DNA of 64,000 bases from Albifimbria verrucaria (GCA_020081605.1 JAHREC010000045.1:1178001-1242000); one strand, 5' to 3'; positions 10,800-22,804 are shown, counted from the first letter of the stretch. Numbers and translations: made by a program. Notes: generated from the letters alone by a model not told the origin.

Positions 10800-12547
10800 C
10801 TATTCTTTTGACTCATCCTTTGATTCATCCTTGGAATCATCCTTCGATGCATCATGCAAGCTCGCCAACTGCCCCTGCAGACCCCTCTTACCCACCCTCA
10901 TAGCCATCTCCAGCTCCCTCTCTGTTTCTCTGAGTCTTGCCTTACTGGCCGCGATATCCCTCTCCCTCCTATTCTTCTGCTCCTCTACCAACCTATTCCG
11001 CTCCTCCAAGGCCTTCTCACGCCTTTCCCTAGCTTCGCGCGTCTTCCGCCTCTCCTCGTCCTCTTCCGCTGCGCCTGCTAGATCTTCCGGCGGAGGAGGC
11101 AGCTGCTGCACAAAGGCCTCAATGAGCGGATCACGAATCTTAGGCTCCAGCGAGATATATCGCAGATCGGTGAGGACCTGAGCCGGTAAGCCAGTTGATA
11201 ATGATTTGTTGTTAAGAAGGTGAAGAGGTTGCGCTTTGAGAAGAGTATTCAGGTCTGCCTTGAGGGTGGCCTGTGGCAGTTTCAAGCGATTGATGTGATC
11301 GCGATATGCCTTCTCACGGTCCTTGTCCGACAGGTTCAAATCCTTCATTGGCGCTTCTTTCTTGTATTTCCTCTTAAACTCCGGCCAGTATAGCTTTGGA
11401 GTGGCTTTCTCTTGTAAGAAGGCCAGGTAGGCGATCTTAGGATCCTTCTTTTCTTGACGCGCCCTCTGCTCTTTAAGCTCTGCAATCTTTTCGCGAGACC
11501 ACTCGTCCCAGCATTCTTTTCGCGCCTTGGTTGTAGAGAGGGCGGTGTACCTGGGGTCGTCGACGATCTTGCCCTCCTCTATCAGTTTATCCCATGGGCT
11601 GTAGGGGTTTATGTTGAAATCGTTAAGCAAGTCCTTGAAAAGGAATTTTGCGTCCTCCTTGGAGAACTCCAACCCCTCTGTGCCCTCAGGCCAATCCTCC
11701 ATGTTGCCGTCGTCGTAGTCTCCTGGCTCAAGGCCATATTCCTCACCCATGGCCTGGAGTTGTGCCGCTATGTCGGCTTCCGTAAAGACCAACGGTCCAT
11801 CCTGTGTCTCTTCGTCGGTTCGTTGTCGCTTCGATGGGTGCTCGTCGTCTCCTCGCCTTCGTCGTCGGTAACCTCCACCTCTTCGTATTCGGAGCTATCG
11901 TCTGCTGCATCGTAGGGGTGCGATTGACTCGGCTCTCGCTTCTCTGCGTCATCCTTTGCTCCATCTTCCTTTTGGCCCTGCTCGTCCTGTTTTTGGTCGT
12001 CTGAAGCCTTGCCCCGTATTCTCGCCTTGTCCAACTCCAGGATGCCAGGCATCAGCTTCTCCGGTATGCGCCAGTAGCTCGCATTCTTCACAGGGTTGTA
12101 CACGTATCGTCTCGAGTACTTTGTGTAGACTAGGATCCACGGTTCGCAACCGGGAATTGCTTCTTTTCGCACTGGTTTGTCGACAGGCTGAGGGCGCGGC
12201 CTGCCCTCGAAGCCACCACGTCCGCCATGGCCACGACCGCCGCGATGTTGCGACGCCGGCTGCTGGTTGAACTGCGCTAGGTATGCGTTTGCGACGTTTG
12301 GATCGGAGAGATTGGGTATGCTCGGGTGTGGACCGTAGCCAGAAGCTGGCTGTGGAGCGGCAGCTTCAACTTCAGAACCGGGTCGTTTATACGTCGAAGT
12401 TTTGGTCTCGGCGTGGTAATAGTAGGTGTGGCCGGTCGGCGCCTTGTGCTCTGTCCAGCCAGGCGGCAGAGGGGCCTGGTATGCTGGCGCGGCAGACGGT
12501 TTGTGCGTGGATTTGAGCATTTTGGTCAACGCATTAGAGCAGCGCAA
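10800..12547 (-). CDS. WW-FF domain protein (Dre4/TCERG1-like), frame broken once
   Basis: A single exon on the minus strand. The N-terminus has a WW domain (LPPGWTEHKAPTGHTYYYH ... TYKRP), then a Gly/Arg-rich linker (RGGRGHGGRGG), then a second, degenerate WW-like motif (EPWILVYTKYSRRYVYNP ... YWRIPE). An acidic segment follows, then an FF domain (EDAKFLFKDLLNDFNINPYSPW) and a long charged helical tail ending in DDSKDESKDESKE. This order is that of nuclear splicing/elongation coupling factors (human TCERG1, fission yeast Dre4, yeast Urn1). The frame shifts within the acidic linker at GGG 11836-11838 (plus strand), where one missing base joins ...GEETTSTPSKRQRTDEE. Conceptual length is 582 aa from 12547 or 573 aa from ATG 12520, the more usual-looking start (MLKSTHKPSAAP). 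It ends 138 nt from the Nudix/IF-2B gene, tail to tail. Confidence 0.85.
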
Positions 12548-13138
12548 GGACGAAAGTGTTTAACGGCTGCTCTGCTGGTGATGTCGATACGCAGAGAGAG
12601 CTTAAGCCAATGGTGGGGCGTCTTACTGGCGCTGCTAGCAGGCCTACCCTACACATGACTTGAGCCAGCCTCTGATGAGACCGAACTGTATGAGTGAGCA
12701 ACTCTAAAGCCCTGCATTATATAATTCGTCTTCACTGATGGTTTGAAGGAAATGCAGAAAGAGGTGAATTCTTACTTATTTTGATTATGAAAATAAATTA
12801 TTGTCATAGAGGCTAGGAATAATACCTTGTCGCTACTCAGAACTAAATAGTAGCTAGCTGCTATATACTAGGTAGGTCGATAGCCAATGTAGCATCTGCT
12901 GCAGGCCAAGCTGATCCTGTAACAGGTCAGCAGACAGGTTACCCAGTTCGGACACTTCTCTATTGCCCATCAACTTAACCCCTTTGCTGAAAATATCCGA
13001 GCACCCCAACGCAATCCTTTGTTTGTCAATTCACATACGAGCTTTTCTCCTTGACTATGTGAATTGGTCCAGCATCGCACTCGATCCCGCTTGACCATTG
13101 GTAGCTCTTGTATTCACCGCTTAATGAGAGACGCCTCA
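12548..13138. other. Divergent promoter region between WW-FF gene and PAP2 gene
   Basis: AT-rich centre (12770-12880). No gene, tRNA or repeat recognised. Confidence 0.6.
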
Positions 13139-14327
13139 ATGGCTCCGCCACGGTTCCACGGTAACGGCGTCACGTCGTCTGTGACCCGGTTCTGGAAGGT
13201 CTGCAGCTCTCAAGCCCTCATCTCGATTTATGAATAGCTGGCTGACAATGAATAGACGACCCATACGCCTGATTACATTGGCTTTGCGTTCCTGCTCACG
13301 GCATGGATCTTGGTATGTCAGGCGGAGTCCTCTCATCATGGCCACCTAGAGCCTCTTTGGAGCACGTGCTAACACGTCTTTGCGAAGATTGTTCTGTTGA
13401 TCAAGCCGTTCCATCAAATGTTCTTCATCAATGATCTTCGCATATCGTTCCTCACGCGGAACACCAGCGGGTGCCGGAATGTACGTGGCCACATCCCTAC
13501 CAATATCCCTAGCCTCAAAGGACCACATCATATATGACGATGTGAACTTGCTCTCATATTCAGACGAGTACACATGACTCCAATGACACAAAAAGCCCTA
13601 CCACTGGTTCCGGCTAACCAAACTCACAGCAATGGCCATCATCTATGCCATCGTCGTCCCTCTCGTCGTCCTAATTGCCTGGAACGTCGTCGCCCGCTCC
13701 TCTTCAGCCAAACATGAGGTTACGTACCTTTCGTTTGGCATCTCCATCGTCCTCACTGCTTTCATCACCGATATTGTCAAGAATGCCGTAGGCCGCCCCC
13801 GTCCGGATCTAATCTCGCGCTGCCAGCCCTCCCCAGACGTCAAACCCAACGTCCTCGTCACCGTCGAATCCTGCTCTGCGCCCGAGGGCTTTGTGCTTCA
13901 CGATGGCTGGCGCTCGTTTCCTTCAGGCCATTCGTCCTCCGCCTTTGCAGGGCTGGGTTTTCTAGCAATCTTCTTCGCTGGCCAACTCCACGTGTTCCGC
14001 TATGCCGCCGGTGGTCGCGACCTCAGCCGAGCACTATTGTGTCTTGCACCCTTGCTTGGCGCCGCCATGATTGCCATTTCGCGGTGCGAGGACTACCGCC
14101 ACGACGTCTACGATGTGTGCGCCGGGTCCGCTCTTGGCATGGTCGTCGCATACTGGAGCTACCGGAGACACTGGCCTCACCTGGCAAGTCCTAAGTGTGA
14201 TGAGCCGTACCCTCCACCCACCAACGAGGCCTCCAGTCTGCAGCAGCCTGGGTGGCACCGGGTGCAGGATGAGGAAGAAGCTGGCGCTGATGTAGGCTAC
14301 GAGATGGAACAAATACCACAAAGATGA
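13139..14327 (+). CDS. PAP2-family lipid phosphate phosphatase (DPP1-like)
   Basis: Four exons: 13139-13198, 13256-13312, 13388-13480 and 13630-14327. Introns are 57, 75 and 149 nt, each with a CTRAC-type branch. The start MAPPRFHGNGVTSS is typical of fungal members. The PAP2 catalytic motifs are all present: KNAVGRPRPD (KX6RP, about residue 121), FPSGHSS (PSGH, about 168) and SRCEDYRHDVYD (SRX5HX3D, about 220). Several hydrophobic segments (YIGFAFLLTAWIL, IIYAIVVPLVVLIAWN, FAGLGFLAIFFAG) indicate an integral membrane protein. Enzymes of this family dephosphorylate diacylglycerol pyrophosphate and phosphatidate in vacuole or ER membranes. Exon 3 needs one extra base at CC 13450-13451 to read ISFPHAEHQRVPE into the last exon; total 302 aa. 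The CCCCC run inside the KX6RP motif is intact, so not every run is affected. Confidence 0.9.
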
Positions 14328-14722
14328 AGCTGATAGCGTGGGTAGGAACGTCATTAAAACACGACACATACAATGCCTCACCAGAGACATCGACACCACA
14401 ATGCTTGTATATTTGTTGAATTTCAGACACATACGAACGCCTATTGCGATTTGGTGCACACCCCAAGGTTAAGCTAGTGTGCGATGCATCCTGTAACGAC
14501 TCTCATGTTTGAATACGGCATAGCATGATACAGTAGGGGCAGTCACTTGAATGTATTTTGGGAATAGGCATGGACCACTTTGTACAAGAGATAGCACGCG
14601 TATTGTTGGGAATCTTGCTCATTTTTTTGTATTGTTACAGAGGTCACATAAGCATGGCGTAACCCGGCTACCGATTGCATGTTGTCCCTTGCACCCCATC
14701 TATACCCCGTTCGAACGCTCGT
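14328..14722. other. Convergent intergenic region, PAP2 and proteasome 3' ends
   Basis: Two genes end tail to tail here. No gene seen; 3' UTRs and polyadenylation sites are expected. Confidence 0.6.
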
Positions 14723-15690
14723 CTATTTCTCTTCGGTGTCCTCGTTCTTAGCCAGGTCATGCTCCTTCAATAGGGCGGTGATCTCGTCGGCACTCCAGAG
14801 CCGGTGGTAGATCTTGCCCTCGGGTGTCTGTCCTACGGTCGCGAACTCGACTAAAATGAAATGTCAGTAATCCATCGAAGGTTTGACGCATATCAGGTAA
14901 CACCGGTGGAAACGTACTCTTCTCGCTGCTCAGCTTTGTAGAATCCATCGTCTTGCTCAGGACCTTGACGGCCATGCCACAAGCCTCCTTCAGCGTGCAG
15001 TCCTCCTTGTAGTCTTGCTTCAGCAAGCTCTGGGCGCTGGCGTTGTTGGCTCCAGCGCTGGTGGCCTTCCAGCCGCCGTAGTTACCTGAGGGGTTGCTCA
15101 GGTAGAGCTGGAACTGTCTTCGGGGATCCCAACCGGCGTAGATGAAAGAGACACCGAAGGGACGCAGACCACCGTGCTGGGTGTAGCCCTGCTTGAGATC
15201 GCAGAGACGACGGACGAGCTGCTCGCAGGGGATGTCTTCGTTGTAAGTGAGAAGGTAGCGCTGGGCGGCCTGGCGGGCGTAGTTGATGAGGATGTTTGCG
15301 TCGGCGGTCATACCTGCCACGGCGCAGATCATGTTGCTAGAGGGTGCATTGTCAGCGGCTAGGGGCCAACGGAGGCAGAAACGGAGGCAGAGGAAGCACG
15401 TACTCGTTCAGGATGTAGAGCTTCTCTGCAGATGTGTCCTGCTCCAGCAGCTTGGATGTGACCTTGCGCTCGGCGGCGAGGACGATGCCGTCCTTGGCGA
15501 GGATACCGATGGCGGTACCGGCATGGGAGATGGCTTCCAGGGCATACTCGACTTGGTAGAGACGACCTTCGGGGAGAAGATGGTTGTCTGTGGAGGTGGA
15601 TCGCATCAGCTTGTTAGCTCACCAAGAGCTTGGTTGGGAAGCAGGAGCAGAAGGGCAGGCACATACTCGGGAATCGTAACGCCGGGACAT
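14723..15690 (-). CDS. PRE9: 20S proteasome subunit alpha-3 (PSMA4/Pre9 orthologue)
   Basis: Minus-strand exons are 15667-15690, 15404-15587, 14918-15336 and 14723-14850. Introns are 79, 67 and 67 nt with GTATGT or GTACGT donors. The first exon encodes only MSRRYDSR. Next comes the alpha-type signature [19 protein letters not shown], then [58 protein letters not shown] and [13 protein letters not shown], all hallmarks of this subunit. Alpha subunits form the outer gating rings of the 20S core and carry no catalytic Thr; alpha-3's N-terminus gates the channel. Exon 2 has one base missing at GGGG 15571-15574 (plus strand, within FSPEGRLY). With it restored the product is 251 aa, the normal size. 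Because the protein is otherwise perfect, this break is best read as a sequence error. The acidic/lysine tail is conserved in style (KNEDTEEK). Confidence 0.96.
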
Positions 15691-17234
15691 GGTGGGCAGA
15701 GGATGTGGAGGACGATGTACTGGGACGGTTCGAGAGCAAGCAAGATATCCTCGGGGTGGGACGGGACGAGACGGGACTCGAGGAGGGAGGTTGGAGGTTT
15801 GTTCGCGGGATGGATGTGAGATGCGGGCTTGGATCGGCGTCACTGGCAACGGAGCTCGATGTCTTGTTAGGCACGGGTCAGCCGCGTAGCCAGCAGTGCT
15901 AACGTAGCCTTGCCTGGCAGGCCGTCCAAGCTCCCTGTGGTGCAGTGGTGCAGTGGTCCAGAGGCGGCGTGGAGGGACAGGTACCGGCAGCTAGTAGTGT
16001 TGGGCAGGCTTGGTACTGGCACTAACTATGCTGTGGCGATCTTTGGTGGAATTCTTTGTTATTTCAATTAGCCGAAATTTAAGCAAAAGATATAGAGGCA
16101 AGGGATGGTACAACGTCTGTTAATGTTGTCAATGACAGCTCGTTATAGTACCTTGTGGTTCAGCTATTCTTTTCTACAGAACTCAACATGCTTCGAAAAA
16201 GCACCAGAAAAATCCTGACTGTTCAATTGTTGCTAGCCATGCTGCTAGATTTTTCCCCGCCTGCATCATGGTATATAATAGCTTTCCTAGCTCCTAGCTC
16301 TTGAGAGGCAGCACTCTCAGATACCTCAAGGCAGACATCTTATCACCGGAAGCCTATCACAAACAGCACATGTAAAGATACCTCCCTCGCAGTCCACCCC
16401 ACCACCAAGACCCAAGTATGGGTACAGGGCTTGCTTATCTAAGGGAATGCCACCACAATCGTCATTTCATCTCCACCACTAAAACCGAAAGCTGCTCATC
16501 TCCAACATTCCCTGGCCTTCTCAGCGGACACCAACCCGTCTATCAACGTCGTCCTTTTCCCCCATCCCTGGCGAATTGGCCAACGGTTTCTGCGAGTCTG
16601 CTAACGTCCCGGCCTGACTCTGCTCGTTTTCTTTTCCTCTGTCGAAGCGACGTCAGCCTGTCGCCGCCAGAGCAGCGTTCAAAGCCGTCGCAGCACACGT
16701 GCCCACCGCGTCGTCAGTCGCTCAAGTCTGGGCGCGACCGGGTTCCAAAATTCGCATATCGCATTTGTCAACCACCGCCTTTCTTCCCACCAACAACACC
16801 TCACCTCGCCTCGCTCACTTCTACTACATCCCCAATCCCTCCCGCCTCTCCTTCTTGATTTCCGTTCTTCTTGTCTTGTCTTGTTTTGCCTCGCGCATTA
16901 GGCAAAGCCGTGACCGGTCTGGGCCGTACGACTACTCGCCCTTGGCTTGTCCACCTGCGCTGTTTGGAAGGATCAGCCCAGCCTAGTGTATTTGGCTTGG
17001 GAACGCGGTGGCCGAGCTTTAGTCGTGATCTTTTAAATACTGTCTGCTCCGTAATAAGCCCTTGTGTGTGTCTGCGAGACGAGAGAGAGAGAGAGAGCCC
17101 CGCCGCATACAGTAGATCCTGTCCAGCTTCAAGCAAGCAAAGCAAGCAACAAAGAGCAAGCATCAAACACCCGAGTCACGGCGCGCCACGGCAGTCTTTC
17201 TCTACCGCGACCTACTCGTACACAATAACGCGCC
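15691..17234. other. Divergent intergenic region, proteasome and Bye1-like genes
   Basis: Left part AT-rich (16030-16280). Right part (16380-17230) is strongly pyrimidine-rich, like a long 5' leader of the Bye1-like gene, and includes a (GA)n tract at 17081-17097. No family-like open frame. Confidence 0.55.
17081..17097. repeat. (GA)n microsatellite
   Basis: A 17-nt uninterrupted GA tract in the probable 5' UTR or promoter of the gene starting at 17235. Confidence 0.9.
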
Positions 17235-20152
17235 ATGTCTGGTAAGCCACTCCATTGTCTACCTAGCCTCTGCGTCCTGCGCGAGACGCAGACACGCAGG
17301 GCCTCTTGCGGCCCCTAAAGCTACGATGCGCTGCGCTGGCGATCCTGCTTGGACGCCGGTCATGCTAGCCATGGAATCAAATTGCTAACACGATCAACCT
17401 CTAGGCGAAGCAGAACCGCGACGGTCGGTCAGGGCCACCAAAGGCCAACATACCAAGTCCTTCGACGAGCTCGAACCCGCCGCTGCGCCGAAGCGTAGGC
17501 AAACCAAGAAAACAAAGAAGGCCCAAGAGCAAGAGCAGGAGCACGATCAAGAAGACCAGGACCAAGATCAAGGACAAGATGCTGAGGTCATTCGATGCGT
17601 GTGCGGTGCCACCGAGCAAGACGAGGACTCGGGCGAGGCGTGGATCTCTTGCGAGACCTGCTTTGCCTGGCAGCACAATGTCTGCGTCGGCGTGAGCTCC
17701 TACGAAGACGAGATCCCCGAGAACTACTGGTGCGAGCAGTGTCGCCCCGAAAACCACAAAGAATTGCTCGAGGGCATGGCTCGAGGGAGAAGCCCTGGGA
17801 GGCGCGGCGCAAAGCCCACGAGGAGGAGTCCAAGAAGAAGCGCAAAGGAGGGCGCAAGGCAAAGGGCAAGCGAAACAGCGACCCCAAGGATGAACTCGAC
17901 AAGGACGGCCGCGCCGAATCCAAGGCCTCGCCTACGCCAGAGGCCGGGGCCAAGGAGAAGAGCGATTCAGCGACTGCCCCGAAGCAAGGGAAGCGCAAGT
18001 CGCGCGAGGACTCCCACGACACAGATGGAAAGGTAAGCGTGCCATTCTCATACTAGACAACATACAACCTCATACTAACTATCACTCTACAGACCCCGAA
18101 GCTGCGTCGCGTATCAGAGAACGAAGCCGTCCCTGTTGGTCCTCAGTATACCCCGCCCGAAGATCTGGCCACGTCCATCTCAGAGCTCACCAGCACTAGA
18201 GTTGGGCCAGCAAAGGCGCTTAAGAAATCCCTTGCGCACGTCTTGGGCGGCATGGTGAAGAATGGAGAGCTCGAAGTCCCTGCTGATAGCTCGGTGGACG
18301 CCATGGCCGAGACATATGCGCTGCAGATCGAGCGCGCGGTCCTGGACACGCACCCGGCCAGCAAGGGACTGAAGGAGTACGGTCAGCAGATAAAGTCGTT
18401 GACGTTCAACCTGAAGAACAACCCAGAGCTGTGCCATGGTCTTGTACGCGGTATACATACGCCGCCTACGCTGGCCGTCATGACATCGGATCAGCTTGCC
18501 TCGGCCGAGCTGCAACGGCAAACAGCCGAGATGAAGGCTCGCGCCGAGAAGCAGTCCATCCTGTACACTGGAGAGACGGGCCCACGCGTGCGTCGTACAC
18601 ATAAGGGAGAAGAGGTGGTCGAGGACGAGTCTGCAGTTCCTACAGCCGAGGTTCCGCCCCCAATTCCAGGTGGAAGCTCTCGTCGAACAGTGCCTCATCT
18701 GCAACAACCGCAGCAGCATATCAAACACGAGTCGATCGATTCACCCCAAGGAGACTCATTCGGGCAGCACTCCCCAGCAACCTCAACTTTGATATTGGCA
18801 AGGTCTTCTCGAGCGTCAAGTCATCATCGCCCGGAGCTCCTGGACAGCTGCGACGCACCTCATCCGCCGCTCCGGTGAACGGTCCGGGCATTGATCCCGA
18901 TGTCGACCGCATGCTGCAGGACGACGGCGATGACTACGACAACGACTCGCCGCCCTACTCCCCTACAGAGGAGGCACCGCCAGATCCAGATGTGGTTTGG
19001 CGCGGAACATTGGCCATGAGCTCGATCGCAGACTTCCAGGCAACGGCCAAGCACGTCGGCGGCGCCAACTTTGCCAACATCCAGCCGTGGTCGAAGCTCA
19101 TGCCCAAGCGCATGACGGTCGCTGGCCGCATCCAGCAGCAGAGCGCCATCGAGTACCTCTGCAGTCTGCGATACAGCACGCTCACCGACGTCGTCGTCGT
19201 CAGCATCTCGCCCGTATCGGCCGACTCGCAGCCCGAGTTCAACGCGCTGGTCGACTACTTCGTCAGCAAGAAGCGCTACGGCGTCATCGGCGACAAGGTG
19301 GCCGGCAACGTGCGCGACACGTACCTCGTGCCCGTGCCGCCCGGCGACGGCGGCCACCCCGAGTTCATGCTGAACTTGGTGGATAACTTCCTGCCCAAGA
19401 CACGCACTGAGCCCATGCTGCTCGCGGTGTTTGTCTACCGCAACGAGCCCGAGCAGCTGAAGCAGCAGCAACAGCAGCAGCCGAAGGAGACCACGCCTAC
19501 AACGGCGCCGGCAGTGCAGCAAACTCCTGTTCCTATCCCCGTGCCTGGAGGAGCCGCCCAGAACGCAAGCTCTGCCCCTGCTGTTGGCGGCGGCTTCGCA
19601 CAGAGAAGCAACTCTGTCTCAGCGGGTCCTGCGTTCTCCCCGGCGACGCCTCAGGGCCCGGGATTCCCTACCCAGTCCGTGTCCACAACGCCTGTACCGA
19701 TTCCACAGCCTCCTCACACCAACCGCCCTCCTCAGCCGCCTACGCCTTCGGCTTCTGTATCAGCGTCCGCCACGCCTGCACTGGCACCGACGCCGACACC
19801 GCAGCACCACCAACAGCAACAACAACAACAACAGCAGCAGCAGCAGCAGCAGCAGCTTCCACACGCTCCAGTGCAGCCCTTCCCTGCTGGATCGCCTCCC
19901 ACCGCTGGGCCAATGTCCGATGCGCAGAAGTATCAGGCACAAGCCGCGGGCCAGAAGCTGGCACAAGAAGTGCTAGGCCACCACATGCACGTGCCCACTG
20001 CGCAATTCCTGCTCCCACAGGCCTTCCAGATGTCACGGCGCGAATGGGAGATCATCAAGGACATCTACGAGCGGGACACGCGAGCCCGCGAGGACCTCAA
20101 GTACCTCGGCGTGCTCCTGGAGAAGCAGGGCACCGAAACAAAGGCATTGTAG
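17235..20152 (+). CDS. PHD - TFIIS_M - SPOC protein (Bye1-like transcription factor)
   Basis: Exon 1 17235-17241 (ATGTCTG only), intron 163 nt, exon 2 17405-18032, intron 18033-18092, exon 3 18093-20152; about 898 aa. Exon 2 holds a Lys/Gln-rich stretch and a PHD finger (CVCG ... CETCFAWQHNVCVG ... YWCEQC, C4-H-C3 pattern). Exon 3 begins with a TFIIS central (M) domain (SISELTSTRVGPAKALKKSL ... ALQIERAV ... KEYGQQIKSLTFNLKNN). Then comes a SPOC domain (VVWRGTLAMSSIADFQATAK ... NIQPWSKLMPKRMTVAGRI) and a Pro/Gln-rich tail with 15 consecutive Gln. In yeast Bye1 this architecture binds H3K4me3 and RNA polymerase II. Frame repair is needed at GGG 17785-17787 and CCCC 18772-18775. The gene is divergent from the proteasome gene. 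The domain assignment is firm; the exact function in this fungus is inferred. Confidence 0.9.
19811..19855 (+). repeat. CAG/CAA tract encoding 15 glutamines
   Basis: Fifteen consecutive Gln codons (CAA/CAG mix, the last eight pure CAG) in the C-terminal region of the Bye1-like protein, preceded by two His codons. The pure CAG part is a likely length-variable site. Confidence 0.95.
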
Positions 20153-21066
20153 CGAACCAAAAATCTGTACCAGGGCGTGATTGGAGAACCGTAAAAAAGC
20201 AGCATGATACGAGTTTAACGTCTTCTTTCTCCAGAATTGTCTTTTTTTTCTTTGAAACGGGAGACGTGGATGGAGTGAGCACACATGTCTATCTAGCAGC
20301 GAATTTGGGACGCAGCGTTGTAGGGAGATTGGGAGTGAAGGCCAATGGTAGGGATTTGCGGGGTTGGTTGGTTGGTTGGTTGTGCTGGGAAAGATATGAT
20401 ACCATTGCCGATTCTACTGTTTATTCTATGAATATAATTGATTGACTGGCTTGAAATGGGGAGTGTGTTGGTGATTGTTGTTTGTGTATGTAGACTGTAC
20501 TGTAGATGAGTTGCGCTGTAACTATGATGATATTTATCAACTCAAACCTCTTTAGTGGTTGGTCTTTGTGTATGCAGGCTGTAGTTGGTAACCATGTTGA
20601 TAACTTGCTACCCAAGCACTCGACAACAACTGCTTGAAGTTGAATCAAGCATTTCCTTTCCCACCAGATCCCTAACTCTGATCAACTCATCTCTAAAAAC
20701 ACAATCCCATTTTTCCCATACAATTCCATACCTATTTCTAGTGGCCAGCGAATAAATACGCATCATCAACTAGTCATTCAATTTACAACCCCCAGCCCGT
20801 GAGCCTAAACCAACTAACGTTAACCCTTGTCGGTGACGTTATGGGCCATACGCAAAGACCAACAGAAATGCATGGAAAACCGGCATTTGCGCGTTCGGTT
20901 CTCGGCGCTGCCAATCTCGCTAGCATTTAGCTATTTACAGTGGTTCTCCCTCCTGGCTGGTGTTTATCTTGTTCATTTTGCTTTCCTGGTTTTCTGCAGT
21001 CATTCGCAGCCGTCATCACCACCACTTACAAAAACACCCACAAAGAAACAACAAGCCGCAACAGCA
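20153..21066. other. Intergenic, with a (GGTT)x5 repeat
   Basis: 3' region of the Bye1-like gene, then promoter or leader of the small gene at 21067. Contains GGTT repeated five times at 20362-20381. No gene recognised. Confidence 0.55.
20362..20381. repeat. (GGTT)x5 microsatellite
   Basis: Five perfect tandem GGTT units about 210 nt after the Bye1-like stop codon. Confidence 0.9.
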
Positions 21067-21234
21067 ATGGCCTGCTCACCATCCCTCTCTCTCGTCAACC
21101 ACAGCGGTGGCCCCGGCAGCGCGGCCACGTCCATCGCCGAGACCATCGTCAAGCCTGGCGGTGAGCGCACGCGGTGCATTGAGTGCGGCGATACTGAGTG
21201 CTGCTGCATCCCGATCCCCTGCACCATTCTGTAA
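21067..21234 (+). CDS. Small Cys-rich hypothetical protein with a CaaX-like end
   Basis: A 55-residue open frame from ATG 21067. The N-terminal half is Ser/Ala/Gly-rich (SLVNHSGGPGSAATS); the last 20 residues carry six cysteines (RCIECGDTECCCIPIPCTIL). The chain ends in CTIL, which fits a CaaX prenylation box (Leu at the last position favours geranylgeranylation), and CC pairs upstream could be palmitoylated. No signal peptide or family is recognised. The leader upstream is pyrimidine-rich, as in other genes here. The coding nature is supported by the structured C-terminus only; it could be a chance frame or part of a spliced gene (a GGTGAGC donor-like site lies inside it, near 21162). Confidence 0.45.
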   Translation: MACSPSLSLVNHSGGPGSAATSIAETIVKPGGERTRCIECGDTECCCIPIPCTIL

Positions 21235-21999
21235 AAGGGCACTGGGGTTTCTTACAGCGCAACCTTTATGAGTCTTGGTCTTGGGTCGGCGTTTACAGGA
21301 GCTTGGGAAGTATCGAAGACGTCGGTGGAAGAAGATAGCGAGACGACCGCATGTGTGAGGAATACGGCAGCATTATAATGGGACATGATATACGTTCAGT
21401 ATGAAGATATTGAGTTGGGGAGGTTCGAACTGGTCAAGCTAGCATGAGCACCAATCTCATTACACAATTATACCAATATGAGCTCCATACTCAAATTACA
21501 ACTTGTTTTTACGAAGCTCATAATTTATCCACGCTGGTGACCAGATAACCAGTTAACTAGTTTTAACTTGTTTTCGGTATTTGATGCTATCACTATCATT
21601 AAGTCATATACCATTCATGATGTCAACCCCAGTCTATGCTGGTAAAAGCCCCTAAGTCATCTGCTTTCCTATTCAACACATCAGGCCATATCATGACGCT
21701 CATGGGGAACCAAGCCCCAGCTATCGCTGAACATGATGATGTATATTGCTTTTGGTGCGCCATGTTTCAATGGGTTGTGTGCTTCGCTTTGTTGCGAATG
21801 CGCTCAGTTGCTTCCCTGTCAGCCATCTGGCCGGCAGGTTGATCGAGTTTGTCCACAGGTTATCCTCGATGCTTGGGCATTTAGTTTCGAGCCAAGGTGA
21901 ATGCTGACCACTGCTTCTTCACAGTAGCTCAATTCCTGGCCGAGGCAACCCATACGCAGCCCCTCATTGGTATCCTCGTGATGGTCTCCCGCTCAACCA
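21235..21999. other. Convergent intergenic region before MED7
   Basis: AT-rich in the first half. No gene seen. Confidence 0.55.
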
Positions 22000-22804
22000 T
22001 CACCGGAAAATGGCATCTACAGCCGCCCATACCTCAGCCTCTCTCTTCAGCGCCACGGCCTCTGCCTCACCTGCCTTGCCCTCACCCCTGCCTTCGCCGC
22101 TGGCGTCTCCGGCACGCTCAGGCTGCCAAGGCCCTCCAGCACGCGCCGCGCCTTATCAACCTGCGTGCGGATGGCGACCGTCTCGGCGCGCGTGTGGTCC
22201 AGGTGCTCCTGCATCATCTCGATGGCCGACTCGCGGGCCTGGTGCGGCCGGTACTCGTTGAGGATGTGGTGCATGTTGATAAAGAGCGTGCGCAGGTCCG
22301 CCATCTTGGCCTCGGCAAAGGTTGGGTTGCGCGACAGCACGCCCGTCAGCTCGAGGAAGTTGAGCAGCAGCGACTTGGCGAGTCGCTTGAGCTCGAGCGC
22401 GCGGTCGTAGTGCTTGGCGTCCTTGGACATGTCGCTGGAGAGGGAGGGAGGTTGGTGATGCCCTGTTCCTCAAGGGAGGGAGTTTGTCGTCGAGCTGCAA
22501 AGTGACATGTCTCGTTAGTTCATTCACATTTCTTGTCAATTGCCCCTCCGCGCTCAAGTCGTACCATGTATTGATCGCCAAAGACTCGCCATCGTCCGTC
22601 CTCTGGCTCGGCTGGTGGTTGCAGGTTGATCAACTCCTCTGGCAGCCCCGGCACCCGAACCGTCAACTCATCGCCGCCACTAGCCTCGATGTGAGATTTC
22701 CGTATCTCCTCGATCCGTGCAATCTTGTCTGGGGTAAAGTCCTTCCAGAACGGAGGAGGGTTCGGGAACGTCGAGGCCAGCGAGCGTGGCTCTTCGTCCG
22801 CCAT
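22000..22804 (-). CDS. MED7: Mediator complex subunit 7, frame broken three times
   Basis: Minus strand: exon 1 22565-22804, intron 22495-22564 (branch ACTAAC), exon 2 22000-22494. Exon 1 begins MADEEPRSLASTFPNPPPFWKDF, and carries LPEELINLQPPAEPEDGRWRVFGDQYM, the proline-rich N-terminal MED7 arm. Exon 2 carries LDDKLP, then the coiled-coil region DAKHYDRALELKRLAKSLLL, NFLELTGVLSRNP and ADLRTLFINMHHILNEYRPH, the best conserved part of MED7. Mediator links activators to RNA polymerase II; MED7 pairs with MED21 and MED31 in the middle module. Three single bases are missing (plus-strand runs GGG 22474-22476, GG 22437-22438, CCCC 22085-22088). Restoring the last changes the C-terminus to the natural-looking AEVWAAVDAIFR ending at 22000 instead of a stop at 22047. 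Length 245 aa, normal for fungi. Confidence 0.93.

Noticed and set aside
15283..15819. 178-codon plus-strand frame across the proteasome gene
   Set aside because: Antisense shadow of proteasome alpha-3 exons and intron; no domain.
18860..19522. 220-codon minus-strand frame in the SPOC region
   Set aside because: Antisense of the conserved SPOC-coding frame and Leu-rich from the CAG/CTG tract.
21897..22505. 202-codon plus-strand frame across MED7
   Set aside because: Antisense of MED7 exon 2; the opposite strand has the conserved protein.
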